Made by a program: the position numbers and the translations under genes
The notes under the pieces: model-generated
What the model saw: the letters and a program-made list of their open reading frames with translations, nothing else
Told to the model about the DNA's origin: nothing
Databases searched by the model: none
Assembly (NCBI GenBank): GCA_945931735.1
Contig: CAMEPN010000004.1
Span: forward strand, 1 to 19,275
Direction of reading: 5' to 3'
From: an uncultured Clostridia bacterium
GTDB taxonomy: Bacteria > Bacillota > Clostridia > Oscillospirales > Ruminococcaceae
Length of the DNA: 19,275 nucleotides
Shown here: in pieces, positions 1 to 10,164 of the stretch
How positions within the stretch are numbered: position 1 is the stretch's first letter
Layout of the letters: the number at the start of each line of letters is the position of its first letter

Positions 1-1252
<1,252 letters not shown>

Positions 1253-1278
1253 CTAAAAAAATGTACTTTGCAAGAGCT

Positions 1279-1305
1279 TTAGCACTCTTGTTTCCCGAGT
1301 GCTAA
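1279..1305. promoter_or_regulatory. CIRCE operator (HrcA-binding inverted repeat)
   Basis: A perfect 9-bp inverted repeat, TTAGCACTC - 9 nt - GAGTGCTAA, matches the CIRCE consensus with no mismatch. CIRCE is bound by the heat-shock repressor HrcA in Firmicutes. It lies between the groES promoter and the groES start codon, the standard place for repression of groESL. HrcA itself is not in the window. Confidence 0.97.
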
Positions 1306-1309
1306 TTAT

Positions 1310-1337
1310 ATTTTACCCAATATTTCAAAAAAATCAA
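1310..1337 (-). promoter_or_regulatory. Probable sigma-A promoter of groES-groEL
   Basis: On the minus strand TTGATT (1337-1332) and TAAAAT (1315-1310) are separated by 16 bp, immediately upstream of CIRCE. Transcription would start inside or just before the operator, as expected for a CIRCE-controlled operon. The exact hexamers are uncertain because the region is AT-rich and a TATAAT (1311-1306) overlaps. Confidence 0.6.
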
Positions 1338-1434
1338 GGGGTATTCGCATATTTTTTAACAATTTCGTTTGTTGCAACAGAAAAAGTATAAAATGTATAC
1401 TCCAAATTAGAGATTTTGCACAAATAATTTGATA

Positions 1435-1463
1435 TTGAATTATCGCCGCAAATGTGATACAAT
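1435..1463 (+). promoter_or_regulatory. Sigma-A promoter for the 1496-2581 gene pair
   Basis: TTGAAT (1435-1440), a 17-bp spacer and TACAAT (1458-1463) lie 33 nt before the ATG at 1496. It is divergent from the groESL promoter, with about 97 bp between the two -35 boxes. Both hexamers differ from consensus at one position. Confidence 0.7.
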
Positions 1464-1495
1464 TAAAATATGAATATGTGAGAGGAGAGCGTCTT

Positions 1496-1858
1496 ATGTT
1501 CGGACTGTTCGGAAAAAAGCCAAAGCTCGTGAAGAGCGAGGAAGAAAAGCGCGCCGCAGAAATGCCCGTGAACAAAAAGGTGCAGTTCGAGCCGATGGCT
1601 CCCGCGGAGCTTGAAAAGGAGCTTGACGCCGACATAAGAAGCGTGCTCAAACTCTCCCCCGTGAACTATTACGCCACGAAGGACCGCTACCTGCTCTGCA
1701 CGCTGTATTTCGAGGAGGACTATTCCGAGGTGTATATGCGCTTTGAGCTGCGCCGCGACGACCTGCCCTCGGGAAAAACAAAGGTCTACAAGATAGACCG
1801 CGTGCTGCTGCGTGATATCCTGCGCAAATTCGGTCAGAACATCAGCTTCGGAGATTGA
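1496..1858 (+). CDS. Hypothetical protein, 120 residues, family not recognised
   Basis: I do not recognise this protein. The ATG at 1496 is chosen because AGGAG lies 8 nt upstream; an in-frame GTG at 1454 falls inside the promoter and is rejected. The protein starts MFGLFGKKPK, a short hydrophobic-basic N-terminus without a full signal peptide or membrane helix. A charged stretch KSEEEKRAAEM follows, and the C-terminal two thirds look like an alpha/beta fold with alternating strands (RYLLCTLYF, EVYMRFELRRDDL, KTKVYKID) and a final helix RVLLRDILRKFG. Only 3 nt separate it from the DUF6882-like gene, so the two are very probably co-transcribed and translationally linked. Codon use matches the neighbours. 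It is most likely cytoplasmic. Confidence 0.8.
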   Translation: MFGLFGKKPKLVKSEEEKRAAEMPVNKKVQFEPMAPAELEKELDADIRSVLKLSPVNYYATKDRYLLCTLYFEEDYSEVYMRFELRRDDLPSGKTKVYKIDRVLLRDILRKFGQNISFGD

Positions 1859-1861
1859 TTT

Positions 1862-2581
1862 ATGAATAAAAGAAGTATACTCGACGCACCCATTGATTTC
1901 GATAAAAGCGATTTTTTCAGCCTGCTGTCGCTTTCGGTCGGCGCTTCCTACGCGTGGCAGAACGCCATGGCCGCGCTTGTCATCGGAAACAGCGGCTGGA
2001 ACGTTGACGTAAGAGAGCGCACTATCCGCTTCGGCGACAGGAGCTTTCCCTGCGGCATTCTCGGCAGCGAAAACACCTCCGAGGGCACATGGCTTTGGGG
2101 CTGGGCGAACACGGAGAGCAATCTCCCCGATATGTTCCTTTCGCCCTCCCGACGCGCAAAGCGCGCGCTCCCTTTCGTCCCCGAATTTTCCGAAGGGAAA
2201 TTCATGCTCGATGAGCTTCGCACGGGGCATAATATCGCGATGGTGAGCGTCGGCGTTTCGGACAAGAACGTCTGCTACTACCGCTGCCCTGTCGACGACG
2301 CGCTGTCCATCTTCGTCCGGATAGAGGAGCTTCCCAACGAGGTTTTCGCGCCGCTCCCGCTCGACGAGCTTGCCAAGATATATTTACGGGTGATATCCTC
2401 GTTTTACTGCGACCACCGCCTGCTCGCCGCAGGGTTCCTTTTTCAGAACGGATACGATTTCTCCGAAAACGGCGCTGTCATGTCCGCGCGCAGCGGCGGC
2501 AGGGAGCTTAAATTCACCTTTGAGGAAATAGGCGGGCTTTTCCGCGTGTGCGACGTCAGCATCAACGACGTATCGGAATAA
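1862..2581 (+). CDS. DUF6882-like protein, 239 residues
   Basis: The protein contains the pattern I associate with the DUF6882 family: a strand-rich N-terminal half in which a Gly-rich segment (GILGSENTSEGTWLWGWAN, about residues 66-84) holds the diagnostic TW-LW-WAN core, followed by a helical region. The N-terminus (SLSVGASYAWQNAMAALV, about 22-39) is also compatible with the family. The function of DUF6882 is not known to me. There is no signal peptide or membrane helix, so a cytoplasmic protein is likely. The ATG follows the stop of the upstream gene by 3 nt, with a GGAG inside the end of that gene. The family assignment is from memory of the motif and not from a profile search. Confidence 0.75.
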   Translation: MNKRSILDAPIDFDKSDFFSLLSLSVGASYAWQNAMAALVIGNSGWNVDVRERTIRFGDRSFPCGILGSENTSEGTWLWGWANTESNLPDMFLSPSRRAKRALPFVPEFSEGKFMLDELRTGHNIAMVSVGVSDKNVCYYRCPVDDALSIFVRIEELPNEVFAPLPLDELAKIYLRVISSFYCDHRLLAAGFLFQNGYDFSENGAVMSARSGGRELKFTFEEIGGLFRVCDVSINDVSE

Positions 2582-2597
2582 AACGGAAAAATAGGGC

Positions 2598-2626
2598 GGA
2601 AAATTTGTTTTTCCTCTTTATTTTTT
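2598..2626 (+). terminator. Weak possible terminator after the DUF6882-like gene
   Basis: GGAAAA (2598-2603), a 5-nt loop and TTTTCC (2609-2614) form a short 6-bp hairpin followed by a T-rich run. The stem is short and AT-rich, and it overlaps the proposed -35 box of the next promoter, so termination would be partial at best. Confidence 0.3.
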
Positions 2627-2645
2627 ATTATAATTATGCTATAAT
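2605..2645 (+). promoter_or_regulatory. Promoter region for the YcxB-like gene and downstream genes
   Basis: TTGTTT (2605-2610), an 18-bp spacer and a perfect TATAAT (2629-2634) form one promoter. A second perfect TATAAT at 2640-2645 has only a weak TTTATT -35 box. Either would give a short leader to the ATG at 2699. This is the last clear promoter before the alpha-galactosidase and cellulase genes. Confidence 0.55.
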
Positions 2646-2698
2646 AGAGAGTAAGTATACAACATTTGGAACATTACAGCGGCAAGGAGGCATTTGTA

Positions 2699-3565
2699 AT
2701 GGCTTTCTGTGATTTAAAGCCCGTTTCTGTCACGGACGAAAATACGGGCGTCACATTCATCATCGGCAGTGTCTTTTCGGTGTGCTCATACGGCGCCGAC
2801 TGCCCGAAGGTGTTCAGCTGGGGCATGGCGAAAACGGTAACAGTGACGCGCGGCGGCATACTTTTCGCCACCGACACGGCGCAGTATATCGTAAAAAGCA
2901 GGCTCTTCTCCTCACCCGATGAGTTTCTGAGAGCGGTCGCTATCATCGAATGCGCGTACAAAAAATACGGCTTTGAATATGTCCACGAAAAGCGGCTGCT
3001 CCCGCTGAAATCGCTGTACAGAGAGTTCTCTCAGGGCACGGACGCCTATATCGGAGAAAGCGAGATAGACGGCAACGACGCCGCGAATGCGTTTATTTCT
3101 CTTATGAATATAAAGCTCGTAAAGCTGCTGTGGCTCATCGCGCTGCTTATCATGCTGCTGACCTTCGGCATACTGCATTATTTCGTCGGCGTGACCCGCG
3201 ACAACCTGCTGTACTTCATTCCCATTTCGGCGGCAAGCGGCGGCATAATAACGCTGTTGGTTTACATAATCTGCCACTCCGTCGCTAAGGCGAAATATTT
3301 CAGGATAGCCGACTGCGACCCCGCCGCCGATATGAACATCACGTTCGTTATAAGCAAATTCGGCTTCGCCGCCTGCGAAAGCTCCACCTATCAGGGCCGC
3401 GACCTTGTCCCGTGGAACGAGGCGGACTACTTCATCGAAACCGACAAGATATTCATAATCTACAAAAACAACGCCCCCATCGCGTTCATTCCGAAAAAAG
3501 CGTTCGGAAAGAAATTCGCGGGCGGCGCCGCAGATATCCTCGCCTTAAAGCTTGAACAAAGATAA
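2699..3565 (+). CDS. YcxB-like membrane protein, 288 residues
   Basis: The ATG at 2699 has AAGGAGG 8 nt upstream; an in-frame TTG at 2666 would place this Shine-Dalgarno inside the gene and is rejected. The N-terminal about 130 residues are soluble. Two membrane helices follow at about 140-163 (LVKLLWLIALLIMLLTFGIL) and 170-193 (IPISAASGGIITLLVYII), then a C-terminal domain of about 80 residues. That domain has the pattern of YcxB-like domains: a strand, a conserved Trp (LVPWNEADYFIE), an acidic turn, an aromatic strand KIFIIYKNN, and IAFIPKKAFG. The molecular function of YcxB-like proteins is not established. The next gene starts 10 nt after the stop, so these are co-transcribed. The domain call comes from pattern memory. 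Confidence 0.75.
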   Translation: MAFCDLKPVSVTDENTGVTFIIGSVFSVCSYGADCPKVFSWGMAKTVTVTRGGILFATDTAQYIVKSRLFSSPDEFLRAVAIIECAYKKYGFEYVHEKRLLPLKSLYREFSQGTDAYIGESEIDGNDAANAFISLMNIKLVKLLWLIALLIMLLTFGILHYFVGVTRDNLLYFIPISAASGGIITLLVYIICHSVAKAKYFRIADCDPAADMNITFVISKFGFAACESSTYQGRDLVPWNEADYFIETDKIFIIYKNNAPIAFIPKKAFGKKFAGGAADILALKLEQR

Positions 3566-3575
3566 GGAGAAAAAA

Positions 3576-4943
3576 GTGGGTGTTATAAAAAGCGAAAAAA
3601 TAGAAACCGCCGACGGGAGCGTCCTTCTCGTTTCCGTGACCGACGGCGCGGGTATAATCGGCACCTGCTCTGCGGGTCATATCCCGATGAACTCGGACGA
3701 AGCGTCGGTCACAAGGCTTTTTTATATGGGAAACGACCCTGTCGTAAGGCTGGTCTGCCCAAATCACGGGAGCAGGCGCACCGATAAGCTGGTGTCGCTC
3801 TGCCCGGGGTTTGAGGGCTCGGACATAAAGCTGCGCGAGGCGCTTACCGAATGCTTCGACAGGCTCACTCGCGGCGAATCGCCCGAGGCGGGTCTGCATG
3901 ACCTGTTCCCGCTGCTTCAGGACGGGGTCTATGCTGTGTATACCGCCGACTACTACCCCACCGACGGCGGCGGAGCTTTCTTCTGGGGCGCATACAACAT
4001 CTCGCACGAGGTACGCGCGACGGCGGAGCGCAACCGCGTCATAGGAAACGAGCGCACATACAAGCCCTGCTTCCTTATCCCGAGCGAGCCGCCCGGACAT
4101 TATGTCCCCAAAACCAAGCTCATGACCGACGAGGCAGTAAAATCCCGCCGCTGCCAAGGCATAGTTTACCACCTTTCGGGGCTGTTTTCCGTGCTTCTTA
4201 AAGGGCATCACGGTGCGGTTTCCTGCGTCGAAAAGGGTCTGCCGTTCAAGTGCGCGGTCATCGAGAAAATAACCGAGCCGTATACCGACGCGCCCCTCCC
4301 CCCCGCTCCGCCCAAAGAGGGCGAGCAGCCCGAGGCGCCCGCTCCCGTGCGCGAGGGTATAACAGGCTTCCGCAGCCCGTCCGTAAAGATCCCGCTTGAG
4401 CTGTTCCCGAGAGATATGCTGATGAATATTCTTGAGGGAAGAACGGAATACAAGCCCGAACACTTCAACACACTGCTCAAAAAGCTGAATACCGTGCGGA
4501 AAAAGTCCGTCACCAACAACGTTATCCCGCGCAATGTCCTCGAAAAATGCGAGCGTATGCCCGACAGCGAAATGATGGAGAGCACCTGCGCCATAAGCGG
4601 GCTTTCCGACGCGCAGCTCGAGGCGCTCCTTTCCGGCGACACCGAATACGAGGGCAGCGTTATGATATCGCCCAACCTCTATTCCAGCATAATCACCGCG
4701 TGCAGCTATCTGCAGTTCACCGACAAGAACAGGTTCATCGACTTTGCGATAAATGCAATGTCCCGCCCCGAGCTGAGCGCGACCCATGAATATATCGCGC
4801 GACGCGCTTCCGCGATACCTAACAGCGCAAAGCTTTATAAGTTCTTCAAGGACGCCGCAGACAGCGGAGATGTTGCTTTTGAGAAAATCTCCGCCGCCGC
4901 AAACAGATACATCGCAGATTATGAAGCGGCAGATAATAATTAA
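3576..4943 (+). CDS. Hypothetical protein, 455 residues, two parts joined by a Pro-rich linker
   Basis: I do not recognise this protein. The GTG at 3576 is chosen because AAGGAG is 6 nt upstream; an in-frame TTG at 3552 overlaps the previous gene and lacks a ribosome site. The N-terminal part (about 1-240) contains a CSAGH motif and, about 35 residues later, CPNHGSRR; these paired Cys/His motifs could bind a metal. It also contains an aromatic- and Gly-rich segment (YTADYYPTDGGGAFFWGAYN). A Pro/Glu/Ala-rich linker (about 245-272) leads to an all-helical C-terminal part (about 280-455) without membrane segments. There is no signal peptide. It is packed between the YcxB-like gene (10 nt) and the alpha-galactosidase gene (18 nt). 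Nothing in it suggests a role in sugar use, so the operon link to the glycosidases may be incidental. Confidence 0.75.
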   Translation: MGVIKSEKIETADGSVLLVSVTDGAGIIGTCSAGHIPMNSDEASVTRLFYMGNDPVVRLVCPNHGSRRTDKLVSLCPGFEGSDIKLREALTECFDRLTRGESPEAGLHDLFPLLQDGVYAVYTADYYPTDGGGAFFWGAYNISHEVRATAERNRVIGNERTYKPCFLIPSEPPGHYVPKTKLMTDEAVKSRRCQGIVYHLSGLFSVLLKGHHGAVSCVEKGLPFKCAVIEKITEPYTDAPLPPAPPKEGEQPEAPAPVREGITGFRSPSVKIPLELFPRDMLMNILEGRTEYKPEHFNTLLKKLNTVRKKSVTNNVIPRNVLEKCERMPDSEMMESTCAISGLSDAQLEALLSGDTEYEGSVMISPNLYSSIITACSYLQFTDKNRFIDFAINAMSRPELSATHEYIARRASAIPNSAKLYKFFKDAADSGDVAFEKISAAANRYIADYEAADNN

Positions 4944-4961
4944 ATTTTACCGAGGTACGAT

Positions 4962-7154
4962 ATGCCGATAGTTTTTGACGAGAAAAAACGAGTTTTCAAG
5001 CTCGATACCCCCAACACCACCTACGCGTTCCATGTCACCGATTCAAACAACCTTATCCACCTGTATTACGGCGCGTATATCCCCGAAACGGATATCACCC
5101 ACATGATGAGGATACCGAACGACGAACCGTTTATCCCCGCCGTACACGACGCAATGGGACCGCACAGCTTCGACTGCGCGGCGATAGAGTTCCCGACAAG
5201 CGGCGTTGCCGATTTCCGCGAGCCTTGTATGCAGCTCATGGATAAAAACGGCATGAGCGCCTGCGAATGCTATTACGAGGGCTATAATATCTACAAGGGC
5301 AAGAAAAAGCTAGAGGGTCTGCCCGCGACCTACGCAAATTCCGACGACGAAGTAACCAGCCTTGAGCTGTACTGCAAGGACCCGCTTAACGGGCTTCAGA
5401 TAACGCTGCAATATTCCGTTTTCGAGAAGCTTGACGTCATCACGCGCTCCGTAAAGGTTCGCAACGGCGGAAGCGACCCGATAGAGCTGCGCAGGCTGCT
5501 AAGCACCTGCGTCGAGCTTGACAGCAAGGACTACGACATGATAACCCTCTACGGAACATGGGCAAGAGAGCGCCATGTCCAGAGAAACCCGCTCCACTTC
5601 GGAAAGCAGCTCGTCGACAGCTGCCGCGGCTCGACAAGCCACGCCCACAACAACTTCATCGCCGTCGTCGACCATAAGGCGACCGAGGACTACGGCGACT
5701 GCTACGGCTTTGCGCTGTGCTATTCGGGCAGCTTCGTCGCGGGCTGCGAGGTCAACCAGTACGAAAAGGCCCGCGTTTTCTCGGGAATAAATCCCTATGA
5801 TTTCAGCTGGCACCTTGAATGCGGCGAGGAATTTCAAGCCCCCGAGGTCATCATGGTGTTCTCCTCCGAGGGCATAGGAAACATGAGCCGCACGTTCCAC
5901 GATGTAATGCGGAACAACCTCACCCGCGGCAAGTGGAAGGATATCCGCCGCCCGATACTCATCAACAACTGGGAAGCAACATATTTTAATTTTGACACGG
6001 AAAAGCTGCTCGATATCGCGCGTGAATCCGCCAAGGCGGGGATTGAAATGCTCGTAATGGACGACGGTTGGTTCGGTCACAGGAACGACGACCGCTCCTC
6101 CCTCGGCGACTGGTATGTCAACGAGGACAAGATAAAAGGCGGCTTAAAGCACCTTGTCGACGAGGTAAACAAGCTCGGGCTTAAGTTCGGTATCTGGTTC
6201 GAGCCGGAGATGATATCCCCTGACAGCGAGCTTTACAAGGCCCACCCCGACTGGTGCATACATATCCCCGGCAGACCCCGCACCACTGCGCGCTCGCAGC
6301 TCGTTATCGACTTTTCGAGAAAGGACGTCCGCGACTATATCTACGAGCAGATGTACAAGATACTCTCCTCCGCAAACATTGAATACGTTAAGTGGGACAT
6401 GAACCGCCAGCTCACCGAGGTAGGAAACGAAGTCCTCCCTCCCGAAAGGCAGCGCGAGATTTGGCACCGCTACGTCCTCGGCGTTTACGAAATACAGGAG
6501 CGCCTGCTCACCGACTTCCCCGACCTGCTGCTCGAAAACTGCGCGGGCGGCGGCTCGCGCTTCGACGCGGGTATGCTGTATTATTCCCCGCAGATATGGA
6601 CGAGCGACGACACCGACGCCATAGAGCGCCTTAAGATCCAGTACGGCACCTCGCTGTGCTACCCATGCTCCTGCTTCGGCGCGCACGTTTCCGACAGCCC
6701 GAACCACTGCGTAGGACGTATCACCCCGTTTGAAACAAGGGGCAGAGTCGCTATGGTCGGAACATTCGGCTACGAGCTGGATATCACGAAAATATCCGAC
6801 GACGACAAATGGAATATCCGCAAGCAGATAGAGGAGTTCAACAAATACAACCCGCTCATCAGAACAGGCGACCAGTACCGCCTCGGAAACCCGTTCAACA
6901 ACGACCGCTTCGACGCGTGGATGTTCGTCGCAAAGGACAAGAGCGAGGCGCTGCTCGAGTATGTTCAGGTGCTCAAGGAGCCGAGCGTGTTCCTCCACAG
7001 GCTGCGCCTTTCGGGTCTGAAAAAGGGCGCGTATTACAAGCACGAGGAAACAGGCAGGGTATACTCCGCCGAGGTGCTTATGAACAGCGGATTTGACATT
7101 CCGTCGCTCTGGGGCGATTTCCAAAGCTATATCGCGCATTTCACCATCGTATAA
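4962..7154 (+). CDS. Alpha-galactosidase, glycoside hydrolase family 36
   Basis: This enzyme releases terminal alpha-1,6-linked galactose from melibiose, raffinose-type oligosaccharides or galactomannan fragments. At 730 residues it has the full length of the clostridial and lactobacillar GH36 enzymes. An N-terminal beta-sandwich (about 1-320) precedes the (beta/alpha)8 barrel, marked by NNWEATYFNF, VMDDGWFGHRNDD, FGIWFEPEM and HPDW. The catalytic nucleophile is Asp479 in KWDMNR, and the acid/base is the first Asp of SDDTDA at about 549, followed by YPCSCFGAHVSDSPNH. There is no signal peptide, so it acts in the cytoplasm on imported oligosaccharides. The ATG has GAGGT 5 nt upstream. It lies 18 nt after the unknown gene and 32 nt before the cellulase gene. 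A transporter or regulator for the sugar is not in the window. Confidence 0.96.
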   Translation: MPIVFDEKKRVFKLDTPNTTYAFHVTDSNNLIHLYYGAYIPETDITHMMRIPNDEPFIPAVHDAMGPHSFDCAAIEFPTSGVADFREPCMQLMDKNGMSACECYYEGYNIYKGKKKLEGLPATYANSDDEVTSLELYCKDPLNGLQITLQYSVFEKLDVITRSVKVRNGGSDPIELRRLLSTCVELDSKDYDMITLYGTWARERHVQRNPLHFGKQLVDSCRGSTSHAHNNFIAVVDHKATEDYGDCYGFALCYSGSFVAGCEVNQYEKARVFSGINPYDFSWHLECGEEFQAPEVIMVFSSEGIGNMSRTFHDVMRNNLTRGKWKDIRRPILINNWEATYFNFDTEKLLDIARESAKAGIEMLVMDDGWFGHRNDDRSSLGDWYVNEDKIKGGLKHLVDEVNKLGLKFGIWFEPEMISPDSELYKAHPDWCIHIPGRPRTTARSQLVIDFSRKDVRDYIYEQMYKILSSANIEYVKWDMNRQLTEVGNEVLPPERQREIWHRYVLGVYEIQERLLTDFPDLLLENCAGGGSRFDAGMLYYSPQIWTSDDTDAIERLKIQYGTSLCYPCSCFGAHVSDSPNHCVGRITPFETRGRVAMVGTFGYELDITKISDDDKWNIRKQIEEFNKYNPLIRTGDQYRLGNPFNNDRFDAWMFVAKDKSEALLEYVQVLKEPSVFLHRLRLSGLKKGAYYKHEETGRVYSAEVLMNSGFDIPSLWGDFQSYIAHFTIV

Positions 7155-7186
7155 CTGCATAAAATTCAACATCAGGAGGCAGTATC

Positions 7187-10021
7187 ATGAAGCTCAGAAG
7201 AAAACTTCTCTCGGCGCTGCTCGCGGTGTCATTGTTCGTAACGGGCTGTTCCTCGGGTCAGACTCCGTCCGAGGGAGGAATAGTTTCCGAAATCACTTCG
7301 GAGGACAGCACAGTTTCCTCCGACGATATCCTGTCCGACGAAGCGTCGTCGGCAGAGCCTGACGAGGTAAGCGATCCGGAAACCGATACCTCAGTAGCAA
7401 GCGTCCCGCAGGAGGACAGCGCGCCCGCTCCCGATCCGGAGCCTGCTCCAACCACCTCGTCAACAGCGGGTACGACCGGCGTAACGGGAACTGCCGCCGC
7501 AACAGCCTCAACGTCAACATCGGATAAGACCCCCGAAAAGCCCGCTTCGACCACTGCGTCGACGACTGCCCCGCAGACCTCCAAGCCCACCGGCAACGGA
7601 CTTACCGAAAGCGGAAGCGGAACCGAGGGCACAAGCTCCTCCGGCAAATACAACTACGGCGAGGCGCTGCAAAAGTCGCTGCTTTTCTATGAATTACAGC
7701 GCAGCGGCGATATCGACGAAAGCACTGCCCGCACAAACTGGCGCGGGGACAGCGGAATGAACGACGGCGCGGACGTCGGTCTTGACCTGACGGGCGGACT
7801 TTACGACGCGGGCGACAACGTGAAATTCAACCTCCCGATGGCATACACCGCCGCAATGCTTGCATGGAGCGTGTATGAGGACAGGGACGCGTATGAAAAG
7901 AGCGGTCAGCTCGAATACGCCCTCGATACGATAAAGTGGATAAACGACTACCTCATCAAGTGCCACCCCTCCGAAAACGTGTATTACTATCAGGTCGGCG
8001 ACGGAAACGCAGACCATTCGTGGTGGGGCGCGGCAGAGGTAATGCAGATGAACCGTCCGTCCTACAAGGTCGACCTTGACCACGGCGGCTCGGCTGTCGC
8101 GGCGGAAGCGGCGGCAAGCCTTGCGGCGTGCGCGGCGGTTTATAAGAGCGGCGACAAGGCGTACGCCGATAAATGCCTTACCCACGCAAAACAGCTCTAC
8201 AAGTACGCCGAAACGGTCAAGAGCGACAGCGGCTACACCGCCGCGAACGGCTTCTACAACTCGTGGAGCGGATTTTACGACGAGCTGACTTGGGCGGGAG
8301 TATGGCTGTATATCGCCACAAACGACAGCGGCTACCTCGCCAAAGCGAAGCAGTATGAGCAAAGCTGCGGCGGCAACTACAAGTGGACCATGTGCTGGGA
8401 CGACACCTACACAGGCGCGGTCTGCCTGCTCGCGACGCTTACCGGCGAGCAGAAGTATAAGGATAAGATCGAAAAGAACCTCGATTGGTGGACGACCGGC
8501 ACAGGCGGCGAACGCATAACCTATACTCCCAAGGGTCTTGCATGGCTGGATACATGGGGAAGCCTGCGCTACGCCACAACTGCGGCGTTCGTTGCGGCGG
8601 TATATGCCGACAGCGGACGATGCTCCTCCGCTAAGGCAAAGACCTACTGGGATTTCTGCGAGAGCCAGATAAACTACGCCCTCGGAAGCACGGGCAGGAG
8701 CTTCGTGGTGGGCTTCGGCGAGAATGCCCCCGAACACCCGCACCACCGCACCGCTCAAGGCTCATGGAGCGATAACATGAACGAGCCTTCGTCCCACCGC
8801 CACACGCTCTACGGCGCGCTGGTAGGCGGTCCCGACGCGAACGACGGCTACACCGACACCGTTTCCGACTACAACAAGAACGAGGTCGCGGACGATTATA
8901 ACGCGGGCTTCACGGCCGCGCTCGCGAAAATGTACAATAAATACGGCGGCAAGACGCTGAAGAATTTCGGCGCTGTCGAGGAGGTCGGCGAGGAGCTTTA
9001 CGTCGAGCAGCGCATCAACGCGCAGGGCAACGGCTTCATGGAAATTAAGGCGATGATATACAATAAAACCGCATGGCCCGCGCGCGTTACCGACGACCTT
9101 GAGCTTAGATATTTCGTTGACCTTTCCGAGCTGTACAGCGCGGGCGGAAGCGCCTCCGACGTTCAGGTAACGATGAATTACTCCGACGGAGCAAAGTTCG
9201 GCGGAATTTACGAATGGAACAAGGATAAGCACATATACTACGTCAGCATTGATTTCAGCGGCGTTAAGATATACCCGGGAGGACAGAGCGCATATAAAAA
9301 GGAAGTTCAGTTCCGCATGATCGCCGACGGCTGGAACTCCGACAACGACCCGTCGTTCGTCGAGCTTGTCGGGACGAACGGTTCCGAGCTTATCCGCGCG
9401 GCGCACGTCGGTCTGTACGAGGGCGGAACGCTTGTATTCGGCACCGAGCCTGACGGCAAGTCCGCGGGCGCACTCAAGCCCGTTACCACCACAAAATCCT
9501 CCAGCACCACAGCGAGCGGCAATACCGCGGGAACAACTGCGGGAACGACCGCGAAGCCGAGCGACCCCTCCGCCGAAAAGGGCGGCCTGTCCGTAACGCT
9601 CGACCAGTCGACAACTAGCGGAAGCGGCAACACGATACAGTTCACGGTCAATATGACCAACGGAACGGGCGCGGCAATAGACCTGTCCAAGCTGGAGATA
9701 GACTACTTCTTCACCAACGACGGGAACAATGACCTCAATTTCTGGTGCGACCACACTGCGGTCAGCGGGACGAACTACGAAGCCCTCACAGACAAGGTGA
9801 GCGGCAAATTCAAGAGCGTAAGCGGAAGCAACGCCGACACGAAATGCGCCATTACCTATTCGGGCGGAACGCTCGAGGCGGGCGGCTCGCTCACGCTGCA
9901 AGTAAGAATAACCCGCGCCGACTGGACGGACTTTAACCTCGGAAACGACTATTCCGCAGGCAACGTAAATCATATCTACATACTGAAAAACGGCTCGCCG
10001 ATCTTCGGCAGCAAGCCGTAA
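7187..10021 (+). CDS. Lipoprotein GH9 endoglucanase with CBM3c and a C-terminal CBM3
   Basis: This is a surface cellulase that hydrolyses beta-1,4-glucan. The N-terminus has a basic start, a hydrophobic core and a lipobox VTGC with Cys21, so it should be diacylglyceryl-anchored. A Ser/Thr/Pro/Asp-rich linker spans about 22-153. The GH9 (alpha/alpha)6 domain spans about 155-590, with the Asp pair of YDAGDNVKF (Asp207, Asp210), the conserved [11 protein letters not shown] segment and the catalytic acid Glu566 in [15 protein letters not shown]3c-like module follows (about 597-757), then a second Ser/Thr linker (about 760-798), then a cellulose-binding CBM3 (about 799-944; [25 protein letters not shown]). 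The order GH9-CBM3c-CBM3 matches processive clostridial endoglucanases of the Cel9I type. No dockerin is present, so it is cell-anchored and not cellulosomal. The ribosome site AGGAGG precedes the ATG. Confidence 0.95.
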   Translation: MKLRRKLLSALLAVSLFVTGCSSGQTPSEGGIVSEITSEDSTVSSDDILSDEASSAEPDEVSDPETDTSVASVPQEDSAPAPDPEPAPTTSSTAGTTGVTGTAAATASTSTSDKTPEKPASTTASTTAPQTSKPTGNGLTESGSGTEGTSSSGKYNYGEALQKSLLFYELQRSGDIDESTARTNWRGDSGMNDGADVGLDLTGGLYDAGDNVKFNLPMAYTAAMLAWSVYEDRDAYEKSGQLEYALDTIKWINDYLIKCHPSENVYYYQVGDGNADHSWWGAAEVMQMNRPSYKVDLDHGGSAVAAEAAASLAACAAVYKSGDKAYADKCLTHAKQLYKYAETVKSDSGYTAANGFYNSWSGFYDELTWAGVWLYIATNDSGYLAKAKQYEQSCGGNYKWTMCWDDTYTGAVCLLATLTGEQKYKDKIEKNLDWWTTGTGGERITYTPKGLAWLDTWGSLRYATTAAFVAAVYADSGRCSSAKAKTYWDFCESQINYALGSTGRSFVVGFGENAPEHPHHRTAQGSWSDNMNEPSSHRHTLYGALVGGPDANDGYTDTVSDYNKNEVADDYNAGFTAALAKMYNKYGGKTLKNFGAVEEVGEELYVEQRINAQGNGFMEIKAMIYNKTAWPARVTDDLELRYFVDLSELYSAGGSASDVQVTMNYSDGAKFGGIYEWNKDKHIYYVSIDFSGVKIYPGGQSAYKKEVQFRMIADGWNSDNDPSFVELVGTNGSELIRAAHVGLYEGGTLVFGTEPDGKSAGALKPVTTTKSSSTTASGNTAGTTAGTTAKPSDPSAEKGGLSVTLDQSTTSGSGNTIQFTVNMTNGTGAAIDLSKLEIDYFFTNDGNNDLNFWCDHTAVSGTNYEALTDKVSGKFKSVSGSNADTKCAITYSGGTLEAGGSLTLQVRITRADWTDFNLGNDYSAGNVNHIYILKNGSPIFGSKP

Positions 10022-10039
10022 CGATACGGAGGGATAGCT

Positions 10040-10159
10040 TTGGCAAAGCGCGACGACCGCAAGAAAAAGGACAAAGAGCTTGAGCGCACCATAATGCGCA
10101 ACTGGATAATCTGCGGCGTTTCGCTCGCTCTGATAATCCTCCTGTATTTTTTAAGATGA
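10040..10159 (+). CDS. Small single-helix membrane protein, 39 residues, TTG start
   Basis: A 39-codon frame starts at TTG with a strong GGAGGG ribosome site 6 nt upstream. The product has a very basic and acidic N-terminal half (MAKRDDRKKKDKELER) and one C-terminal membrane helix (NWIICGVSLALIILLYFLR). This suggests a tail-type membrane protein with the charged half in the cytoplasm. It begins 18 nt after the cellulase stop and ends just before the terminator, so it is the last gene of that transcript. I know no family for it. The ribosome site, spacing, charge pattern and position make it likely to be a real gene, though short frames can arise by chance. Confidence 0.65.
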   Translation: MAKRDDRKKKDKELERTIMRNWIICGVSLALIILLYFLR

Positions 10160-10164
10160 ATAAG

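Noticed and set aside
3486..4787. Long minus-strand frame of 433 residues opposite the 455-residue gene
   Set aside because: It is a shadow frame from GC-rich codon use. The plus-strand gene has a ribosome site and proper operon spacing, and this frame has none.
6144..7172. Minus-strand frame of 342 residues opposite the alpha-galactosidase
   Set aside because: It is antisense to the catalytic barrel and has no family features. It is an artefact of strand-symmetric composition.
7694..9973. Long minus-strand frames opposite the cellulase gene
   Set aside because: The plus strand encodes recognisable GH9 and CBM3 modules. The antisense products have no recognisable motifs and no ribosome sites.
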